Below the pieces are notes generated by a model, which saw only the letters and a program-made list of their open reading frames with translations, was not told where the DNA came from and did not search any database. This document shows, in pieces, positions 59,125 through 64,000 of a stretch of 64,000 nt of DNA; position 1 is the first letter of the stretch, and every line of letters starts with the position of its first letter. This stretch comes from Ctenosaura bakeri. Taxonomy: Eukaryota; Chordata; Lepidosauria; Squamata; Iguanidae. Both the position numbers and the translations under genes were made by a program. The DNA lies in NCBI GenBank assembly GCA_948474755.1, contig CAOLHI010000958.1, positions 372,001-436,000 of the forward strand. The letters are read 5' to 3'.

Positions 59125-59213
59125 GGCCATTTCCTCATTAGACTGTTATAGTGGTATTATTCCACTTTCAACATCCTATGGAATCCTGGAGTTTGCAGTT
59201 TAAGGAGAGGCCT
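59125..59213. mobile_element. family A MITE, left half only
   Basis: Starts ggccatttcctcattagact and runs through aacatcctatggaatcctgg to agtttaaggagaggcc, where matching stops. Same truncation point as at 36.7 kb. Confidence 0.75.
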
Positions 59214-59765
59214 CCCATCCATCATGAAATCCCTTTTGTTTCAGTATTTCTGACCATGGAACCATTCCCAGTATTTCCCCAACTTTACTGAAATCATCTT
59301 TATATAAACCTAGAATGCACGTTTAACTATGTTTGGCTTCCCCTTTCCACTGTATCAAAACTTCAGGGGACCATAGTCACTCCCACCTAAGATTCCCACC
59401 ACTTCCACCCTATTAACCAGGTCATCACTGTTGGTTAGGATCAAGTCCAATACAGCTGATCCCCTTGTTGTGTATTCTACCTTCTGGACAATAAGTAAAG
59501 GCATGTGAGGAATTTCTTAGATCTGATACTCATGGCAGAGTTTGACTTCCAACAAATATCAGGATTCATGAAATTTCCTATTAGTACTTTATCTCTCTTT
59601 TCTGAATGTTTCATCATTTTCTTCAAGAAGGCATCATCCAGGTCCTCAGTCAGGCTTGAGGGTTTGTAGTAGACTCCCTACAATGACATCACTGTTGTTT
59701 CTCTCCTCCTTAATTTTTGTAGGTGGGGAACAAAGAAAGTAAACAAATTGAGTCTGAGAGATCCC
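59214..59765 (-). mobile_element. CR1 LINE endonuclease-domain fragment
   Basis: On minus, three-frame reading gives ..GVYYKPSSLTEDLDDAFLKKMMKHSEKRDKVLIGNFMNPDICWKSNSAM..RSKKFLTCL.. then, in another frame, ..LDLILTNSDDLVNRVEVVGILGGSDYGPLKF... These match the AP-like endonuclease domain of CR1 ORF2 (usual motifs GVYYRPP, MGDFN-PDICW, LDLVLTN, SDH). The catalytic Asp of the GDFN motif is Asn here (GNFM) and the frame is broken, so it is dead. Probably the same element as 57941-58571, with the RT core lost between. Confidence 0.85.
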
Positions 59766-61106
59766 AAGAGCTATCCACAACATGGTTGCAGCTGCCACAG
59801 AAGTGCTGAAGGTAGATACATGTTAAAGAGGGAGATGGTCATGGGCCGGAAAGATAGAAGGGGAAACTGGGGGATGGAAATGAGACTTACAGAGCAGATT
59901 GGGTTCTCTTGTCTTTGAGGACCCTGGAAACAAGATAATCCCATGCTTCTGAGACAATTTGATTCACATTCTCACCATATTTTTTCTGTGTGTAGCCTTT
60001 CAAGCAGTTGTTAACCACAAACTGATAGAGGCACTATCAATAAACTTCAGTCTGTCCTTTCAAAATTTCCATCACGACAATCCATAGGTGACTGCTGACA
60101 GAGAACTGGAGGGTTGGCTATTGTACCCTCATAGAGATATTTCACAGTAACGTTGCAGTTCTGTACAGAACAGAGCAGAGATTCATTTCTCATTAATTTA
60201 TCAAAAAAAAAAATATGTATCGGCTTGTTTAAAAATAAAGAAAGTTTGGTACTGAGTCACACACTCTTATCTGGGGCTGCATATGACAAGGCTGGAGATG
60301 GCACAGAGTCTGTCAAATCCTGACCAAAGATACTTTGGTTTTGGCTGATATAGAGTCTTTTGTCATTCTCTTCTCATGCCCTCCTCTCACGACCCCTGTG
60401 TAACTCAGGCACTCACTGATGGGAACATACAATCTCTTTTTATTTACTCAGTGCAAAATCAAAGTTTGCTTTGTGTTTATTTTAGGGAAGAAAGCATGAA
60501 ACCTGAATCGTATTCCTCTCTTAGTCACATACTGAAATAATATTTAGAATGCATCAGCCAATGCCAGGGGGAAAACATACCACACAGCCAAGAAAACAAA
60601 ACGAAAAAAAAAAATGTGTTTTTAATCAAAATGTCTTTAGGTTTCTGTTTCCCCATCTTCTTTCTCATCCCTTTGGTAACCTGCCTCCAAACCCTGTAAT
60701 TTAGCTGGGATTTTTGTTTTTGGTGTGTTGGAAAGCACCTAAGCAAAGCTTAGTTAACAGGGATACATAAAAAACAGAGGTAGGTGTATTATTTGGTTCC
60801 AAGTAGAGAAAAGGCCTCCCCTCCAGTGTCCCAGTGTACTCCACTGTTGTGCAGGGAGGAAAGAGGGTTCAACACAACAGTGAATGAAACCTAGAAATTA
60901 TTGCATTTTCATTGCTATAGACCCCCATCCAGTTTAATGATTAGGGGAAGCTAGCTGCCAAACAGTTTCCTTCTCATGTGTAAGGATGTGAAAAACCTGT
61001 ATTCTTTATTTCATTGTGCTTTTCAGATGCCCACTTGCAATCATGTTCCATCTTTTGTTCATATCAGCTTCTGAGACTGAATTTTGCTATCAGCAGGGAG
61101 ATTTGT
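59766..61106. other. unassigned non-coding DNA
   Basis: No recognisable gene or mobile element. Confidence 0.45.
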
Positions 61107-61287
61107 GAGGATGGTGTAATGGTTTGAGCATTAAGCTATGACCCTGGAGATCAGGGTTTGATTCTCACTCAGCCATGGAAACCCAATGGGTGATCGTGGG
61201 TGGGCCACATCCTCTCAGCCCCAGAAAACCCAGTGAGAGGCTCCCTGTAGGTTTGAAATGACTTGAGGACACACAGAAACAATAACT
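61107..61287 (+). mobile_element. Sauria-type tRNA SINE with target duplication
   Basis: Head gaggatggtgtaatggtttg, B box agggtttgattctcactc, then cagccatggaaacccaatgg and a tail gtttgaaatgacttgaggac, acacagaaacaataa. An 11-bp target duplication gggagatttgt is perfect at 61096-61106 and 61288-61298. Confidence 0.92.
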
Positions 61288-61298
61288 GGGAGATTTGT

Positions 61299-61530
61299 TG
61301 GCATTGTGCCTACGCATTTCCAATAAAGTGTGCATTTTTGTATCCATTTCTCTCATTGAATAAAGTGTGCTTCAACATATTTCTCAGCAGTACACGTTTT
61401 ATAGCTGTTCACATTTTAAAATGTATGCATGCTTTCGTGCATGTTTTATTGCTTTAAAACACATGACAAATCTCACAAACTGCCGATTTCTCAGGCAAGG
61501 AGTACTTTGTCTTGCAGCAAGTCTCGGGAG
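61299..61530. repeat. family F interspersed repeat
   Basis: About 30-bp loose repeats containing aagtgtgcatttttgtatcc, aataaagtgtgcttcaacat and cacattttaaaatgtatgca, ending in gcaaggagtactttgtcttg and cagcaagtctcgggagg. Same order as 9589-9850. Superfamily unknown. Confidence 0.4.
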
Positions 61531-62592
61531 GTGCAAAATGGCTACTTTCCTCAAGGATCTTAGTGCCAAGAACATTCCTTTCCATCCCTTCGCATGAGTG
61601 GTCTCATATCTTCTTGCCAAATACGCACAGGTTGCTACCCCTATAATTATAGACTTGTTTTCTTACATGTTTCACATCCCATCTTGACTTGTCCTTGTCT
61701 ACCTGTGTCTTTTTTAAAAAACAGTATCCCTTCACCTGGTTAAAATAATTGTCTTGGCTTTGCAACACCTCTTGTTCTGAAACGTGACTGGAAAGATTCC
61801 AGCTCAAGAGCTGTCAACAAAGAATGTGAGTCTAGGATTGGAGTGGCAACTAACCTGGTCTCACAGTGTGTTAAATGTGGTACCCCTCTGTGATTAAAAA
61901 CATAAACATATTTCTAGTAAAAAGGTCTGTGAGGTTGAGGGATCCAGTTTCCTTTTCTGAAAATGCCACCCACTTTACATATCTGCTCTAAAGGGATTTT
62001 AAAAAAGCTTAATCCCAAATAAGTGAGCATTGGATAGAAACTCCTGAAAAACACACCACAACCACAACCATTTCTGATGGATACCTTTCCAGGAGCAAAT
62101 TTGAATTTCAGGGATGTGTGAAGAGAGCAACATGTACTATAAGTTCTCCTGGAGCTGAATTACTTCAGTAGGCCATTTGAGGGACCTCTGGAAGGTTGCG
62201 TGAGTTGTCACAGGTAGTGCTGGGTCAACATTTTTTCAGAAAAGTATGTTCTGATATATTTTTTGGAATGCAGTTTCTTTTTCTATCTGCTCAATCATAG
62301 TTGTCTCACAGAAAATGGCTTCCCTGGTTTTCCTTCCCATCCACAGAATGGGCACAACTGTAGATGCAAGTTTAATATAGTTTAGCATTTTAAATGTGTT
62401 GAAGGAAGCAAGAAGTTTGACAACTGCAACTTCCAGTCTTCATCTGTTCCTTTCAGCCTGCAACATGAATGAACATAAGCCCTGTTCAGTTGTTACTCAC
62501 TATACTGTCTTCAACATAGGAGTGTCTCATCCCAGTTTCACAGCCCACAAATAGTGACAAAGATTTGAAGAGGATATTTTTCCCTAGACATA
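61531..62592. other. unassigned non-coding DNA
   Basis: No recognisable gene or mobile element. Confidence 0.45.
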
Positions 62593-63059
62593 GGCCCTTT
62601 CCGCACCGGCCTGTTAAAACGGTGCAGAGCAACCTCCAACGGAGGTCTTCTGCACTGTGGAGTGGACTGGGATGGACTACTTTTCATAGTTCCGCACCTC
62701 AGTCCACTCCGGAGCGACCGGAACTGGTCGCGCAGCATGCTTTTTAAAAACCTCTTTTAAGAGGTTTTTAAAAAGTATGGAGTATGTGCGACCCGTGTCC
62801 TCCATCGCCATGCTCCAGTGCAGATTTGCAGGCGGGCACTAGTGTGTGCCTGCAGATCTGCTGGGGGTGGGCTTTACACTGGCTAGCTTCTCTGGTTGGT
62901 GGAGAGCCTCCACCAACTGGAAACCGCCATTTTGGGCACCGGAGCAGTGCAGAACAACAAGCTCACACTGCTCCTCATCAGGACGGACCCAAACGAACCC
63001 ACCAAAAAGCCGGTGAGTAGTGGCAGGGAGCGTTTCCCTCACCGTGTGCGGAAAGGGCC
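62593..63059 (+). mobile_element. family B MITE, best copy
   Basis: 467 bp. Ends ggccctttccgcac and gtgcggaaagggcc are perfect inverted repeats. Perfect ata duplication (62590-62592, 63060-63062). A central palindrome with two 17-bp arms (ctttttaaaaacctctt and its complement, 62740-62775) divides it. Right-half landmarks: cagatttgcaggcgggcact, ggttggtggagagcctccac, ccgccattttgggcaccgg. Confidence 0.95.
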
Positions 63060-63062
63060 ATA

Positions 63063-63539
63063 GTCACATATACAAAGTAGAGAGAGCCTGATTTCTCTGT
63101 GTATTTAGCAAACTAAAGGTAGAGTACTTTCATATGCCATTTGCTGCTCCTCCATGCATTAATGCTAGAATGAAATGATGGTTTAGGGATGAATTTAGCA
63201 CTTATAGTGCCCCTAATAGTCATCTAGGGCAGCATTTTGTAGAAAGTAAAAAATCCAATGTTGATAACCACATCAAATGGATTTTTTTCCTCAGAACCAT
63301 TTTAATGTTCATCATACTCACCATAGTTAACAAAGTGTGAAGGAGAGAGCAAGTTATTGGTGGGAGATAATGAAAGAAGCCCGTGCAAGGGGGTGGCAAG
63401 CTAGGCAAGCTAAGCGGGTATTGTAGTACATCCAAGGGTTCACATGAGATTTAGGAACAGCAGCTTCCTAGGATTCTGGATTCAAAGCTCAGAGAAAAGA
63501 GAATTTGCCAGCTGCTATACAAAGCACTTGTGGCAAACA
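63063..63539. other. unassigned, possibly upstream Bov-B remnants
   Basis: No feature is clear. The right part may hold more decayed LINE sequence. Confidence 0.3.
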
Positions 63540-64000
63540 GTAACACCTTTGTATACACCATGAACCACTCTTTAAAAAATGAGTGTTCCATGAGATTTGA
63601 TTGTCCTCTTGCATAACTTTTACTTAGGATAAGCTACAGCCAGGACAGAGTACAGAGAAACAAAATGATTTCCAATTGGCAGGGGGATTAGGCAAGACTG
63701 CATTTCATTACCCTATCTGTTTAAATTGTATGGTGAACGTACTATATGTAAAGCAGGATTAAACCTGGAGGAAGAAGGCATAAAGATTAGAGGAAGGAGC
63801 ATCAACCATTTAAGATATGCAAATGACACTAGACTACCAGCAGAAAATAACAAAGACTTGGGACGATTACTGAAGAAAGACAAGGAAGAACGTACAAAGG
63901 CATGTTTACAGCTAAATGTTAAGAAAACAAATATAATGACTACATGTGATTTACATAAATTTAAAGCAGATGATGAAGACATTGAAATAATTCAAGATTT
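63540..64000 (+). mobile_element. Bov-B (RTE) LINE reverse-transcriptase fragment, cut by window end
   Basis: From about 63674 the plus frame is open to the window end and reads ..GRGIRQDCISLPYLFKLYGE..KAGLNLEEEGIKIRGRSINHLRYANDTRL..LKKDKEERTKACLQLNVKKTNIM... This follows RTE/Bov-B RT: GVRQGC, LSPYLFNLY, GRxINNLRYADDT and LKLNIKKTKIM. The catalytic YADD motif is YAND, and a one-base deletion near 63675 separates this frame from similar upstream sequence (..LLLRISYSQDRVQ..), so the copy is inactive. It continues beyond base 64000. Bov-B is abundant in squamates and in ruminants. Confidence 0.85.

Noticed and set aside
58606..59141. 154- and 102-codon plus frames
   Set aside because: They are inside a family B MITE; the repeated Phe-Trp-Lys-Leu pattern comes from the triplicated gccattttggaag unit.

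Overview
The window is repeat-dense, gene-poor vertebrate DNA, and its repeat content points to a squamate reptile, most likely a lizard. The diagnostic elements are: tRNA-derived SINEs of the Sauria type, a 5S-rRNA-derived SINE, a Bov-B (RTE) LINE reverse-transcriptase fragment at the right edge, CR1 and L2 LINE 3' ends, many foldback DNA transposons, and (AAT)n, (CTAT)n and (CA)n microsatellites. I found no convincing exon of a cellular gene, no tRNA or rRNA gene, and no CRISPR array. The open reading frames longer than 100 codons are chance frames or lie inside mobile elements. The window is best read as intergenic or intronic DNA.

Layout. 1-14 kb: two copies, in opposite orientation, of one unnamed LTR-like module (about 3.64-4.05 kb on plus; 11.4-13.1 kb on minus), the second split by a plus-strand LTR-like insertion with enhancer-type repeats; also Sauria SINEs, a CR1 tail and older foldback elements. 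14-25 kb: a palindromic MITE (15.5 kb), a longer MITE with the same ends (16.4 kb), an AT-rich foldback element (18.3-18.95 kb) and a CR1 3' end (20.0-20.6 kb). 25-41 kb: an L2 3' end (28.3-28.8 kb), two tRNA SINEs sharing the L2 tail (31.7 and 36.3 kb), several foldback elements, and a 5S SINE with a 19-bp target duplication (40.6 kb). 41-55 kb: a dense cluster of about 0.4-0.6 kb MITEs (42.3, 44.9, 46.4, 48.2, 49.5 and 54.6 kb), several nested in other repeats, one of them strongly CpG-rich. 55-64 kb: a Gypsy-like LTR remnant, a minus-strand CR1 with its endonuclease and RT ends separated by two MITEs, another Sauria SINE and MITE, and the Bov-B fragment.

The main observation is that three non-autonomous DNA transposon families with different interiors (called A, B and C here) share the same short termini, GGCCMTTTYCGCA or close variants, and leave 3-bp target duplications where these can be read. 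This suggests mobilisation by one PIF/Harbinger-like transposase that is not encoded in the window. A second theme is tail sharing: the tRNA SINEs at 31.7 and 36.3 kb carry the L2 tail, and the 5S SINE ends like the Sauria SINEs. Family names are assigned from remembered consensus features; no database search was run.
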